Positions 26,375-35,400 of a DNA stretch of 64,000 nt are shown in pieces; position 1 is the stretch's first letter; the number at the start of each line of letters is the position of its first letter. The position numbers were made by a program, and so were the translations under genes. This DNA is from Bacillota bacterium (lineage in GTDB: Bacteria > Bacillota > Clostridia > Christensenellales > Christensenellaceae), in contig JAEWMJ010000056.1 in assembly GCA_023393165.1 (NCBI GenBank), forward strand, positions 62,001 through 126,000. Reading direction: 5' to 3'. Under the pieces are notes generated by a model. The model searched no databases. It had not been told where the DNA came from and worked only from the letters and a program-made list of their open reading frames with translations.

Positions 26375-26686
26375 TCAGCCTCCTGTAATAAGCGTCAGTA
26401 TTTCTTTAGCAAAGGTAATGATCACGCCCCCGGCCAGAGTCAGAAAGCCGTTCGCCCTCTGGCTCGGATCATGGGATTTAAGAGACAGGCCAACCTGCAC
26501 AATGCCCCATCCAAGCAAAATCATGCCGATTGCCCGGATCAAACCAAAAATAAAATCCGACAGGTTGTTGACCACTGTCATAGGGTCATCCGTGGCTGCA
26601 TATGCAGTCACAAAAAAAGGCGCTGTCACCAGCACCCAAACACAATACATGATAAAGGCTCTTTTTCCCTTTTTAGACATTTTCAT
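26375..26686 (-). CDS. Maff2-like (VirB2/TrbC-type) small membrane protein
   Basis: A 103-aa protein with a signal-type first helix (IMYCVWVLVTAPFFVTAYA) and a second helix pair (IRAIGMILLGWGIVQVGL and GGVIITFAKEIL). The layout fits Maff2-like proteins of Clostridial elements, which occupy the VirB2/TrbC pilin position. The ATG has GGAGG nine bases upstream and overlaps the end of virD4 by 14 bases, showing coupled translation. Confidence 0.82.
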   Translation of the reverse strand: MKMSKKGKRAFIMYCVWVLVTAPFFVTAYAATDDPMTVVNNLSDFIFGLIRAIGMILLGWGIVQVGLSLKSHDPSQRANGFLTLAGGVIITFAKEILTLITGG

Positions 26687-28469
26687 GATATAGGTCCTCC
26701 TTCTTTCGTAAAAATAAGGCGGCAAGTTCTTCTTCGGATAGAAGCTCGTAATCGCCTTGTTCGTTCAATTCCGCTGTTTTCCAGTCCACAGCGTTTTCCG
26801 TGGTGCCGTGCCTGTAGGGTTCCGCGCCGCCATCAGCGGTAAGCCGAATATAGGGATGCTTCATAATGTCGTACTTATCGTCCTGCAGCGCCCGTTCGCC
26901 CCGGATGAACAACAAAGCGTACCGGTTATCCAGCATCCGCACCTCGTCCGGTGTCAACAACTCGCGTCCCGACAACTGATAATTGGTGGAATAGTTTCCG
27001 TTTCTGCCCGAGCTTTGCCCATAGGTATTCAAATCAATCGTCGCTTTACCGAGTAACTCGGACACATACTTATGGGTACTTTGTTCATTTCCGCCCATGT
27101 AGAGAAATTCGTCACAATTGCCGACAATAGACTCCCATGAATCTTTAAACAGGGCTTTGAGAGCTGCCATATTTTGTAAAATAATGGAAACAAAGACCCT
27201 TCTTGACCTCATAACAGCGCACAACTTCTCGAACTCATCCGGCAGCGCGACGTTTGCGAATTCATCCATAACAAAATGGACAGGAACCGGCAACCTGCCG
27301 CCATAAGTGTAATCAGCCAGGTAAAATAGCTCTTGGAATAGCTGGGTATAGAGCATTCCAATCAAAAAGTTGAAGCTGCTGTCATTGTCGGGGATCACCG
27401 CAAATAGTGCTGTCTTTTTTTCTCCTATAGAAGGCAGCTCCATTTCGTCCGCTGTTGTGATTCCTGCGATGGATGCCAAATTGAATTTCTCCAGCCGGAC
27501 ACCGAGAGAAATAAGAATACTCTTCGCTGTTTTACCTGCGGCCAGTTTAAAGATGTTGTATTGTTTGACCGCAAGATGTTCCGGCTCCCGCATGGCAAGC
27601 CTTTCAAACAGCTCGTCCAGAGGGCTTTGATACGTCTCGTCGTCCTCCCTGACTTCCGCCGATGCAATCATTTCCATCACCATAGGGAAGTTTTGTTCAT
27701 CTTCCGGCGCTTCGGAAAGCAGATAGAGAATCAGTGCTTCCAGCAGCGCTGTTTCGGACCGTTCCCAAAACGGATCGTTCGTATTGCTGCCTTTGGGTGT
27801 AGTGTTTCGGATCAGGTTTGTAACAAGCTTCAACACATCCTTATCATCTTTGAGGTAGACAAAAGGATTGTAGCAATGGGACAGGTGCATGTTAATCAGG
27901 TCAAACACCTTGATTTCGTAACCTTTTGCTTTCAGCAGATTGCCCGTATCCCTCAATATCTCTCCTTTACAGTCAAGTACAATAAAAGATGTATTAGCCT
28001 GCATGACGTTGGGCTTCGCATAATAACGGGTTTTCCCAGCCCCCGAACCGCCCACTACCATGACATTTAGATTGCGCCGGTGTTTTCTGTCGTCCAGGCC
28101 GATGCGGACATTTTGCGTAAGGATTTTGTTCCTCTGTGGATTTACATCCCTGTATTTCTTATTGACCGCAAGCGCATCGCCCCACCGGGCGCTGCCGTGT
28201 TCCTCCCGCCTTCGATAGTTCCGTTTAGTGGAAATGTAAATCCCGACACACATGCCATAAGCGGCAATAAAGACCAGGATGCACTTCGGCGTATCCTTAA
28301 CCCATTGGATTTCGAATGGATTATTCATAGCCTCCGCGAATCCTTTCACAATGCCAACCAACCCCTGGGAAAGAAAAGGGGCGGCTACAAGAGCCGCCCA
28401 TACCACAGGGACTAACAATAGAAGACTGAAAACAATAAGGGTTCGTTTATTATTGCTGTCCATTATCAT
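26673..28469 (-). CDS. virD4: VirD4-like type IV coupling protein
   Basis: This 598-aa ATPase links the relaxase-DNA complex to the channel. Two N-terminal membrane helices are followed by an AAA+ motor with Walker A GGSGAGKT at about residue 140, Walker B in VHFVMDEFANVALP at about 395, and the SIILQNMAALKALF region, as in the CD1115-type/TraG family. Two ATG codons six bases apart are possible starts. It overlaps a 23-codon reading frame at its start and the pilin-like gene at its end, so the block is translationally linked. Confidence 0.95.
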   Translation of the reverse strand: MIMDSNNKRTLIVFSLLLLVPVVWAALVAAPFLSQGLVGIVKGFAEAMNNPFEIQWVKDTPKCILVFIAAYGMCVGIYISTKRNYRRREEHGSARWGDALAVNKKYRDVNPQRNKILTQNVRIGLDDRKHRRNLNVMVVGGSGAGKTRYYAKPNVMQANTSFIVLDCKGEILRDTGNLLKAKGYEIKVFDLINMHLSHCYNPFVYLKDDKDVLKLVTNLIRNTTPKGSNTNDPFWERSETALLEALILYLLSEAPEDEQNFPMVMEMIASAEVREDDETYQSPLDELFERLAMREPEHLAVKQYNIFKLAAGKTAKSILISLGVRLEKFNLASIAGITTADEMELPSIGEKKTALFAVIPDNDSSFNFLIGMLYTQLFQELFYLADYTYGGRLPVPVHFVMDEFANVALPDEFEKLCAVMRSRRVFVSIILQNMAALKALFKDSWESIVGNCDEFLYMGGNEQSTHKYVSELLGKATIDLNTYGQSSGRNGNYSTNYQLSGRELLTPDEVRMLDNRYALLFIRGERALQDDKYDIMKHPYIRLTADGGAEPYRHGTTENAVDWKTAELNEQGDYELLSEEELAALFLRKKEDLYHENV

Positions 28470-28521
28470 CGCCTGCCGATTCCTTTTCAGCCTTTCCCAG
28501 GCTTTCTATGCACTGCAACAT
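28450..28521 (-). CDS. Possible 23-aa peptide overlapping the virD4 start
   Basis: ATG at 28521 with AAGGAG nine bases upstream opens 23 codons (MLQCIESLGKAEKES, ending DDNGQQ) and stops 20 bases inside virD4, in another frame. virD4 itself has only a weak ribosome-binding site, so this short frame may serve to deliver ribosomes to it by coupling. It could be a chance frame. Confidence 0.4.
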   Translation of the reverse strand: MLQCIESLGKAEKESAGDDNGQQ

Positions 28522-28524
28522 ACC

Positions 28525-28716
28525 TCACCGCTCCTTTCCTTCGTCCCGGCGTTTTTGTTTCTTTGCCGGGGCGTCAATGGTTTTGATCAGCAGATCGTCC
28601 ACAGCGTCAGTCGGGCGCTGTTCCTCGATTAAATCGTTACGAAACTCATTCAGGGCGTTTACCATAACGCCGTATTCGTAATGATCAAGGCTGATTACCC
28701 TTTCTTCTTCTTTCAT
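28525..28716 (-). CDS. Small conserved element protein
   Basis: A 63-aa charged protein: ISLDHYEYGVMVNALNEFRN, then a hydrophilic, Lys/Arg-rich C terminus (PAKKQKRRDEGKER). Its stop lies next to the start of the 23-codon frame and of virD4. Similar small genes are found before virD4 in related elements. Function unknown. Confidence 0.65.
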   Translation of the reverse strand: MKEEERVISLDHYEYGVMVNALNEFRNDLIEEQRPTDAVDDLLIKTIDAPAKKQKRRDEGKER

Positions 28717-28732
28717 AGGCGCTTACCCCCCG

Positions 28733-29635
28733 TTACCGTTCAGATTCCTTTTGTTTTTGTTCCCGCTGCTGCGCGAGCATCCGGTTCATTCTTCCCGATA
28801 TCTCGCCCGCCGCTTCCTTAATATCGGTCAATTCGGTGCGAGCCTGCTGCGGCTCCATGGCTGACAGGACTTGGGGAGCACCTTCAAAGTGATAATAGCC
28901 TGCTGTGTCCACGCCATATTGTTTGCAAAGCATGTATGAGGCGCAATAGGCTTGGAAACCGTGTTCGTCCCGGCTGTAGCTGCCCTCTCCCTTGTCCATC
29001 TCCGCGTGCGCCAACTCCTGCGCAAGCGAACGGAAAATATCTCCTGGACTCATGCCGCGGCGAACCTGAATATCCCGTTTGTCCGGCTCATACAGAGCAA
29101 GCACGCCTTCCGGCAGCGTTTCGCTGATACGTACAGCAACCGGAGCATGATCCATCAGCGCCTTGATACGCGCACGGTCATCCGGATAGGCCGGTGTCTC
29201 CCGCCTCCTGATTCCTCCGGTTTGGGAGACATCAAACACCTTTTTCACTTTGTAGCTGATGCCTGTCGTTCCATCCTCGCGCTGGTATACCTCTCCCGGC
29301 TCCAGAATGTAAAATCCGTTTTCCTTTTTACGAATATACGCTCCCTGCTCCTTCCATGCGTCAAAGTCTTTGATATGCGTTGCATCCGGCTTTTGATTCA
29401 GAATTAATAGCGCATTGGAAACACTGTAGCGGTTAAACCGGCTCTGAACGTCCAGGTACTTCTGAAAGGCGCTGCCATCCCTCGCTACTGTTTGCGTTGT
29501 ATCCTCGATCATGGCGTAGACCGTTTCCCTCTGCTCCTGCTTTTGCTGCTTCCATACATCCACATCAAAGGGCTGGCCGCTCCGGGATATGGATTCTTCT
29601 TGCTCCTGCTGTAAAAGATCATCAAATTCGCTCAT
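28733..29635 (-). CDS. ArdC-like antirestriction protein
   Basis: A 300-aa soluble protein. The N-terminal half matches the ArdC N-domain pattern (FQKYLDVQSRFNRYSVSNALLI), a single-stranded-DNA-binding fold; the C-terminal half has a zincin-like region with AQELAHAEMDKG and YMLCKQYGVDTAGYY. ArdC proteins protect incoming plasmid DNA against restriction in the new host. The zincin motif is not a full HExxH, so protease activity is doubtful. It is followed by the virD4 block and preceded by a divergent copy at 29739-30470. Confidence 0.75.
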   Translation of the reverse strand: MSEFDDLLQQEQEESISRSGQPFDVDVWKQQKQEQRETVYAMIEDTTQTVARDGSAFQKYLDVQSRFNRYSVSNALLILNQKPDATHIKDFDAWKEQGAYIRKKENGFYILEPGEVYQREDGTTGISYKVKKVFDVSQTGGIRRRETPAYPDDRARIKALMDHAPVAVRISETLPEGVLALYEPDKRDIQVRRGMSPGDIFRSLAQELAHAEMDKGEGSYSRDEHGFQAYCASYMLCKQYGVDTAGYYHFEGAPQVLSAMEPQQARTELTDIKEAAGEISGRMNRMLAQQREQKQKESER

Positions 29636-29738
29636 ATGAATTTACCTCTTTCTTTAAATAGAAATAGCGGCAATCCTGTTCAGGACGCCGCGTAGTCTTG
29701 TTTCCTTACTGGCTTTTGGTCTAAACTTCTGTCTGAAA

Positions 29739-30470
29739 TCAGCGTTCAGGCTTACTGTTCACTTTGTGCAGTTGTCGCAGCAATACCGTTTCAGTCCGCA
29801 GACAAAGGGCATTGGCAGTTAAATGCGTTTCATTCAGCATGGAACGTAATTGCCCGCTGTCGCAAAGATCCGGATATTCCGGCGCTTCATCAAAGTTGAA
29901 TCCGGAAGTATCCACGCCGAACCGCTTGCATACGATATACGCGGCGCTTTTCTCTTCAAATCCGGTGATCTCCCAATCCGCATGGTTCATTTCCACCACA
30001 GCTAATTCATTTGCCAGCACCCGGAATTCCGTTGCCTCATCCAAATCTGTACGGATGAATATTGCGCGGTCATCCGGGGAATAAAATCCCTGGCAATTAA
30101 GACTGTTATCCGCTATGAAGCCTACCGGAGCGCCAAGGACCAAAGCGGTGACCAGCCTGCCTACATCACGCCGCTCGGGACTGTCTTTTGACCAGGGGCG
30201 GTCGGCAGGATTGTCGGTGTTTTCTAATTGAGCGAGAATCAGCAGCGTATTTTCTACACTGTGATTTGGCATAATACTCTGCAAATCAAGATATGCCTGA
30301 TAGGAATCCGGACTGGAAAACACTTTTCCCAATGTCCGTTCAACAATACCGTTGATCGGTTCATTCTCCTTTTGGTTTATCTTCTGGTCCTTGTTAGATT
30401 GAGTAAAAACATACACCTTACATCCTGATAACTTTCGTTCTTTAAGTGCCCGTATCAAAGCGTTGCTCAT
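29739..30470 (-). CDS. Divergent ArdC-like paralogue
   Basis: A 243-aa protein sharing the layout of the previous gene: YQAYLDLQSIMPNHSVENTLLI matches its N-domain, and YIVCKRFGVDTSGFNF matches its C-terminal half. The central zincin-like site is more degraded (ANELAVVEMNHADW). It starts six bases after pcfB. The two copies probably arose by duplication and may guard against different restriction systems, though that is inference. Between the two genes (29636-29738) nothing else is seen. Confidence 0.68.
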   Translation of the reverse strand: MSNALIRALKERKLSGCKVYVFTQSNKDQKINQKENEPINGIVERTLGKVFSSPDSYQAYLDLQSIMPNHSVENTLLILAQLENTDNPADRPWSKDSPERRDVGRLVTALVLGAPVGFIADNSLNCQGFYSPDDRAIFIRTDLDEATEFRVLANELAVVEMNHADWEITGFEEKSAAYIVCKRFGVDTSGFNFDEAPEYPDLCDSGQLRSMLNETHLTANALCLRTETVLLRQLHKVNSKPER

Positions 30471-30476
30471 ACGTTT

Positions 30477-31280
30477 TCACCTCGCTTTCGCTTTTGGGGT
30501 TTTGGACTTTGTTTTCGGCCTGTTTGGTTTGACGGGTTGCGGGCTGGTTTTGGATTTATTCCTGGCCGGTACCCTCCTTGTCTGTGCCTTCTCTTTCCTT
30601 GATTCACGGATATCTTTCAACTCCTGCCGGACAGATCTGCGCTCCGGCTCAATCGTACCCGCCTCTCCGTAGTTCGCGCTGCGCCCGTAGGTAGGCTCGG
30701 ACAGACGGGATTTTTCCGCCGTTGCCATCGTAGGGTTTGGGTTATCGTTCTGCGGACTCTCCGGTTCGCGCTTCTCCGGCTTTGACATGAGCTCATCCAG
30801 AAAATCATCCGCGTTTTTTTCAGCGGGCGTTCCTTTTTCGGATGGTGCTTTTTCCGCCTGTTTTTCGGCTTTCGATTTTTGAATTTCAGTCTTAATGGTT
30901 GCGGTATCCACGGTTGCCAGCTTGAACCGTTCAACGATCCTGTCAATCTTGGAGGCGTCCTCCACGCGCACCATAACATCACACATCCCGTCGATGCTCT
31001 TTTTATCGCGCAGGGCACAATATAAGACCCCGTACCGTTTAGCCTCATGTGTGAATTTCTGTAGATCCTCATTTTTAACGGCAAATACTTTCAGTTCCTT
31101 TCCGCTGCGCAAAAGTCCCTCCAACCGGGTTCTCCCTTTGGTCTTTTTCTGTCCTTTCAGAACGGCATACAAAAAAACAGCCAGATTTTTTGCACCTGTG
31201 CCGCCAATCTTTGCAAGCACCTCAATGCCTCTCAAACTCATATTAACGATTTGGTCCGCCGCGTCTGCTCCGCTGCTCAT
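30477..31280 (-). CDS. PcfB-like (DUF3801) relaxosome/coupling accessory protein
   Basis: A 267-aa protein with an N-terminal globular part (residues 1-135; IGGTGAKNLAVFLYAVLKGQ and KRYGVLYCALRDKKS) and a long disordered tail rich in Lys, Pro, Arg and Ser. This is the layout of the PcfB/DUF3801 family, which in pCF10 connects relaxosome and coupling protein. Its start overlaps the relaxase 3' end by 38 bases. ATG has GGGAGG nine bases upstream. Confidence 0.82.
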   Translation of the reverse strand: MSSGADAADQIVNMSLRGIEVLAKIGGTGAKNLAVFLYAVLKGQKKTKGRTRLEGLLRSGKELKVFAVKNEDLQKFTHEAKRYGVLYCALRDKKSIDGMCDVMVRVEDASKIDRIVERFKLATVDTATIKTEIQKSKAEKQAEKAPSEKGTPAEKNADDFLDELMSKPEKREPESPQNDNPNPTMATAEKSRLSEPTYGRSANYGEAGTIEPERRSVRQELKDIRESRKEKAQTRRVPARNKSKTSPQPVKPNRPKTKSKTPKAKAR

Positions 31281-32622
31281 ATGTGTTTTCCTCCCTTCTA
31301 TGCTTTATTTCATCCTGTTTGACCAATTGCAGCTTTTCCCTGACTGCATCGGAGCGGGACAGGATACCCGCGCATAGCTTCACCTCCCGCCGCAGCATAC
31401 TGATTTGTTTTGTGATTCCGGCGATCTGCCGCTTATATGCCGCAACCCGTCCCCCGTCCCCACACCTGCGTATTTTGTTGTAGATGGATTTGCGGGCATC
31501 GTACAGGGTGGCTAATTTCCGCGACTGTTCTGATTGATACCCTGAAAGCTGTTCTTTGGTTTCAATATGGTGTTCACCCAGCAGCCGCGTCTGTGCGATG
31601 ATTTCATCCAACCGCCGGTTATCCTCACGCAACAAAAAATGCGTCCGTTTTGGGGACGCATGTTTTTTAGGCAAAATGCCCATTTTAAATAAGTAGTGAA
31701 TATACAGCGCCTGCAGGCCGGTGATCTTTTTGGCAGTTCTGACGCTGCCTTTTATGGCGGCATGTTTTATCTTTGGCTCCGGCAGAACTTCCCGGCGTTT
31801 AGGGATACCGTTTTGCAGTATCCGCTGTTTGATCGCATCTTCTGAATAACCGCCGCCCAATGTTTTCAACCGGACATAACGCTCCTTACCCGGAGGCCGG
31901 ACAGCCATGTATTTCACCCCGGTCTTAACTTCATACCCCTGCTTTTTCAACTCGGATATAAACTGCGTAAAGGTTATAGAATCTCCAATTGCCTTGTCCA
32001 CATCCTCACGGATGAGGCCCCGGTATGTGGGTTTTCCTTCCTGCTCCGCCTTCCATTCGGCATAGTGTTTGGATTTTCCCCTCTGAGGATTTTCAATGAT
32101 TGACAGCGAATATTCCCGGCACAGGCGGTCTGATACCTTCCGCATCAGAGCATAGGTGCTATTTTTATCGAGATACCGTTTACCGTCTATAAAGGAGACG
32201 GAATTCAGCACAAAATGATTGTGAAGATGGTTTCTGTCCAGATGGGTGGATACCACTACTTCAAAACGGTTGCCCCACAACTCCTGCGCCAGCCTTTTAC
32301 CGATCTCGTGGGCAACCTCCGGCGTTGTTTCGCCGGGATAAAAAGCCTGATATCCATGAAAGGCAAGAATGCCGTCTGTTTTCTGAAACTGGAGCTTTGT
32401 GCGGCTCATCTGCTCATAAGCAATAGCGGGATCACAGTTCACCCCGGTCACATAAAACTGATGCTCTGTTTTTGCATCCTGCTCCGTATACTCCAGCAAG
32501 TTCTGCAGTCCCTGAAAATCCGGGCTTGAAAAATCAGGATTCCCGGTCTTATTTGGATTAGTGGCGTAATCAATAACCCGGCTAAGGCTATCCTGTACAT
32601 CCCATATCGCTGTAGTAGCCAT
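31243..32622 (-). CDS. MOB-P type conjugative relaxase
   Basis: This 459-aa enzyme nicks the transfer origin and leads the strand into the recipient. The nuclease domain covers residues 1-220: a tyrosine-bearing N terminus (VIDYATNPNKT), and the metal-binding histidine triad in STHLDRNHLHNHFVLNS (H127, H132, H134, H136), the MOB-P motif III. After it come a helical middle and a basic, coiled C terminus. The length and the motif agree with Relaxase/Mobilisation nuclease proteins of Tn1549-like elements. It follows the DUF3848-like gene by three bases. Confidence 0.93.
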   Translation of the reverse strand: MATTAIWDVQDSLSRVIDYATNPNKTGNPDFSSPDFQGLQNLLEYTEQDAKTEHQFYVTGVNCDPAIAYEQMSRTKLQFQKTDGILAFHGYQAFYPGETTPEVAHEIGKRLAQELWGNRFEVVVSTHLDRNHLHNHFVLNSVSFIDGKRYLDKNSTYALMRKVSDRLCREYSLSIIENPQRGKSKHYAEWKAEQEGKPTYRGLIREDVDKAIGDSITFTQFISELKKQGYEVKTGVKYMAVRPPGKERYVRLKTLGGGYSEDAIKQRILQNGIPKRREVLPEPKIKHAAIKGSVRTAKKITGLQALYIHYLFKMGILPKKHASPKRTHFLLREDNRRLDEIIAQTRLLGEHHIETKEQLSGYQSEQSRKLATLYDARKSIYNKIRRCGDGGRVAAYKRQIAGITKQISMLRREVKLCAGILSRSDAVREKLQLVKQDEIKHRREENTYEQRSRRGGPNR

Positions 32623-32625
32623 AAG

Positions 32626-32985
32626 TCACCGTTCCGTTTCATGCTGCTTATTATCCGGCATTAGGGGATAATCGTTCAGTAAATCTTTTGTATCGCATAT
32701 ATGGTATATGAGGTATGTGAATGCATCTGAATCAACCCGGATATTCTGTTTGTAATGGTCCGTCACAAGCTCAAGAGGATTTTTAAATTTCAGCAGATAG
32801 TCAAGATCTTGCTCGTCGAATCGGTTGAGCTTCATATGTCGGTATACCATTTGACAGGCTGCGATCTCATAGACTTTATCAAAAATGTCTTGCCTGCTTT
32901 TTTTGAGCATGGCCCTCTTAAAATCATTGAAGTTTTGATCGAGCCGCCTTGATAGCTGCTCATGCTTCATCATTTTGTTATCCAT
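32626..32985 (-). CDS. DUF3848-like protein
   Basis: A 119-aa soluble, helical protein (SRRLDQNFNDFKRAMLKKSR, then FKNPLELVTDHYK). I recognise it as DUF3848-like, a family of unknown function found on conjugative elements, usually near the relaxase, as here. Its ATG overlaps the mobC stop (TAATG). Confidence 0.7.
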   Translation of the reverse strand: MDNKMMKHEQLSRRLDQNFNDFKRAMLKKSRQDIFDKVYEIAACQMVYRHMKLNRFDEQDLDYLLKFKNPLELVTDHYKQNIRVDSDAFTYLIYHICDTKDLLNDYPLMPDNKQHETER

Positions 32986-33323
32986 TAAACTCTCCTTTCT
33001 GGCGACGTGAACGCTGTCTGTATGTCCAGTATCGCTCTGCGCAGACGGTTGGCTTCGTACTGAAATGCAGACCTGTCTATATGCCCGGTTGCATTTGCCA
33101 CCGCCGCAATCTGGTTCAGGTTAACGCCGATTGCGTGAAGTTCCCGAATCATGGAATGGTAATCCATAGGCGGGAGTTCTTTAGGTACATATCCGCTGAT
33201 CAGTGCACGCAGATAAGTTTCCTGCGGCAATCCTGATTTCTTTACCTGTTGGTCAAGAAATTCTTTTTCCTGCGCATTCAGGCGTATTATGATTTGGATA
33301 TTCCGTTTCCTCATTGTTTTCAT
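32985..33323 (-). CDS. mobC: MobC-like relaxosome protein
   Basis: A 112-aa DNA-binding accessory protein that helps the relaxase at the transfer origin. It begins with a short basic stretch and a ribbon-helix-helix (QIIIRLNAQEKEFLDQQVKKSG), and contains GVNLNQIAAVANATG, the C-terminal MobC signature. ATG at 33323 is chosen because AGGAG is nine bases upstream; two earlier ATGs abut it. It starts 22 bases after a terminator. Confidence 0.9.
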   Translation of the reverse strand: MKTMRKRNIQIIIRLNAQEKEFLDQQVKKSGLPQETYLRALISGYVPKELPPMDYHSMIRELHAIGVNLNQIAAVANATGHIDRSAFQYEANRLRRAILDIQTAFTSPERRV

Positions 33324-33344
33324 ACTCATCATCTCCTATCTGCA

Positions 33345-33383
33345 TAAAAAAACCGTCAATGCTTCTAAACAAATAACGGTTTT
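33345..33383 (-). terminator. Intrinsic terminator just before mobC
   Basis: AAACCGT (33350-33356) pairs with ACGGTTT (33376-33382) around a 19-base loop, and the minus strand continues with TTTTTTTATG. The T run ends about 10 bases before the mobC ribosome-binding site. Bases 33384-33584, between it and the plus-strand Xre gene, are A+T-rich with no further clear feature. Confidence 0.75.
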
Positions 33384-33584
33384 GGTACAGGTATGATTTT
33401 TTATTTTATAAGGAAGCCACTTTAAATGCTCCACTGCATTTACATCAACTTGGAGGGCTGAATTTCAATTATTGATACCACCCACTCTACGAATGGTTTA
33501 TTTTGTATTATTCAACCAAGAGTCGGTTGTTTATTAGATTGAAAAAAGGTATTATCAGACCATAGGCAAGGAGTTGTAATCAAA

Positions 33585-34511
33585 ATGGTTAATGATAATT
33601 TTTCAAAAATAGCTCAATTCATCTCTGAATTGAGAAAAGAAAAAAAGTTCACTCAAAAAGAATTGGCAGAGCAATTAGGGGTTACAGATAAAGCCGTATC
33701 TAAATGGGAACGTGGATTAAATTATCCCGATATTTCATTATTATCAAAACTTTCTCATATATTGGGTGTTACAATCAGTGAATTGCTGAACGGTGAAAGG
33801 GCCGAATCCTCTGCACCGGAAGCAGAAGCCATGATTGAAGCAACGCTTAATTACGCTGATAGTACAGCAAAGGGCGCAATTGCTAAAAGCGCACGATGGA
33901 AATATATCGCTATAGTGTCTCTGATTTCGTTATTGGGCATCCTTGTTTTGATCGGCTGCAATTTAGCGATTGACGAAGGATTTAGATGGGCTGTTCTGCC
34001 TCTAAATATAACTGCCTTTGCTTGGATGATTGTGCTGTTAGGAGTATTTGTTGCGAGGAAAAATAAGATCGCTTCTTTATTGCTCTGTGGTTTTATTATT
34101 TTTTTAACGGCATTTTATTATTCTTCTTTAAATCAGATTCAGACAAGAGATATCAGCGCCTATGGAGCATTTAATGGATTTCAGAATGACTACATTCCTC
34201 ACTACACTATCATTTTGGTTATGTTTATAGTCGCTATCGTACTGGTAGTTATTTCATTCTTGATTAAAAACAAAAAGCCTTCCAATGATACGGTTTTTCT
34301 CCTGGCAACAGTAAGTATAACCATTATTATATTATCCGTACTTACCGTGCCCGCAATTATGAATTACGTCGACATCAACGGTCTTGGCGTAAATCCAAGA
34401 TTTACAATTCTTTTACTGCTAACATTCTTGATGAATTGCGTTTTGCTGGCGATATTGACAAAACATCATAAAAGGCAGTTTGCAGAGAAACAAAAGGAAG
34501 ACAGCAATTGA
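33585..34511 (+). CDS. Xre-type membrane-anchored regulator
   Basis: A 308-aa protein: helix-turn-helix at residues 10-65 (TQKELAEQLGVTDKAVSKWE, then LSHILGVTISELLNG), a short linker, then about six membrane helices from residue 110 onward. Such HTH-plus-membrane proteins occur widely in Clostridia beside antimicrobial-response transporters and may sense membrane state. It is A+T-rich, on the plus strand, and part of a cargo patch (33.5-36.9 kb) that interrupts the mobility genes, so it was probably acquired separately. Confidence 0.8.
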   Translation: MVNDNFSKIAQFISELRKEKKFTQKELAEQLGVTDKAVSKWERGLNYPDISLLSKLSHILGVTISELLNGERAESSAPEAEAMIEATLNYADSTAKGAIAKSARWKYIAIVSLISLLGILVLIGCNLAIDEGFRWAVLPLNITAFAWMIVLLGVFVARKNKIASLLLCGFIIFLTAFYYSSLNQIQTRDISAYGAFNGFQNDYIPHYTIILVMFIVAIVLVVISFLIKNKKPSNDTVFLLATVSITIIILSVLTVPAIMNYVDINGLGVNPRFTILLLLTFLMNCVLLAILTKHHKRQFAEKQKEDSN

Positions 34512-34563
34512 TCTTAATGCAACTTTCTATCTGTCCTTTTATATTTTTCTTATCCATTCTTAT

Positions 34564-34968
34564 TTATTCTTCCGCTTGCTCAGATGGCGGATGCTTTAAC
34601 TGCTCAACTGCATTGATGTCAATAAAATGGATTGCATAGTTGTATTCTATCTTTTCGTCATTTGATTTGCTGAAACGCAGTTTCCTTTCTTTGTGTTTAC
34701 CCCATTGATGATAGTACGTCCATGATGGTTTTAAATTGTTATCTTTAGCGTAGGAACGTATTTCCCGCATGACCTCGGATAGCATATGCAGGTTCACCTT
34801 ACATTCTCTTTCAAGAAAAGCAATCTTTCCAAAGCGCCAATTCTCATAATCTTTTATAGACAAAACACCGATGTCCATAAGAACATCCACAGGAGCAACA
34901 AAACCCTTCTTCTGTATGTTCCGGTACATGGAATTGTGTATCTGTCCCCTTATATTTTTCTTATCCAT
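34564..34968 (-). CDS. Hypothetical cargo protein
   Basis: A 134-aa soluble protein with NIRGQIHNSMYRNIQKKGF at the N terminus, SIKDYENWRFGKIAFLE, and a mixed alpha/beta C terminus (YAIHFIDINAVEQL). No family recognised. ATG at 34968 has GAGG six bases upstream; an earlier ATG has none. A+T-rich like the neighbouring cargo genes. Confidence 0.65.
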   Translation of the reverse strand: MDKKNIRGQIHNSMYRNIQKKGFVAPVDVLMDIGVLSIKDYENWRFGKIAFLERECKVNLHMLSEVMREIRSYAKDNNLKPSWTYYHQWGKHKERKLRFSKSNDEKIEYNYAIHFIDINAVEQLKHPPSEQAEE

Positions 34969-34980
34969 TGGAAACCTCAT

Positions 34981-35400
34981 TTTCTAATAACATTATTATA
35001 TATCTCTGTCATCCATAATAAAAGATGATTACGCTTCTAAAAAAAATACCGGTTACAGGTTTCTGTTCCGGCTTTATTGACTGATTCTTAAATTTGTGCT
35101 GATCAGGCGCCTGGGTGTCAAACGTTCGTATAGCGGGGATTTTAAGGGGGCTTTGCCCCTTAACAAGCGACTTTGGATAGCCAAAGTCAGTGCTTGCTGC
35201 ACTTCAAGACAGGTCTTGAAGTGAATTTAGCTACGATTGTTCTCAAATACAACCCGCCGAAAAAAGAATCAATGTCCCGCCGTAATAGGAGCATTTCAAA
35301 AAGTATGGATTATAAATTGAGTCCATCTTTGAAAATTCTCGTGTTTTATTTTAAAATAAACCAGACTTTTCACTGCAGCGAATGCAAGGAGGAAAAAACA
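34981..35400. other. Non-coding gap holding the candidate oriT
   Basis: About 420 bases between two cargo genes. Its left and right ends are A+T-rich and plain; the middle holds the hairpin cluster annotated at 35144-35223. A frame open on the plus strand from 35173 is only a 5' extension of the phosphoesterase gene, and its start has no ribosome-binding site. Confidence 0.6.
35144..35223. other. Cluster of nested inverted repeats, candidate oriT
   Basis: In 80 bases there are four perfect inverted repeats: AAGGGG-6-CCCCTT (35144-35161), GACTTTGG-4-CCAAAGTC (35169-35188), AGTGC-5-GCACT (35189-35203) and CACTTCAAGAC-2-GTCTTGAAGTG (35200-35223). Such dense dyads beside mobility genes are typical of transfer origins, where MobC binds and the relaxase nicks. 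It lies 1.8 kb from mobC, separated by cargo. The nick site cannot be pinned down. Confidence 0.5.

Noticed and set aside
33384..33584. Possible oriT between mobC and the Xre gene
   Set aside because: No strong dyads other than the terminator were found; the cluster at 35144-35223 is a better candidate.
35173..35400. 5' extension of the phosphoesterase gene
   Set aside because: The ATG at 35401 has an ideal ribosome-binding site, homology starts there, and the extension runs through the inverted-repeat cluster.
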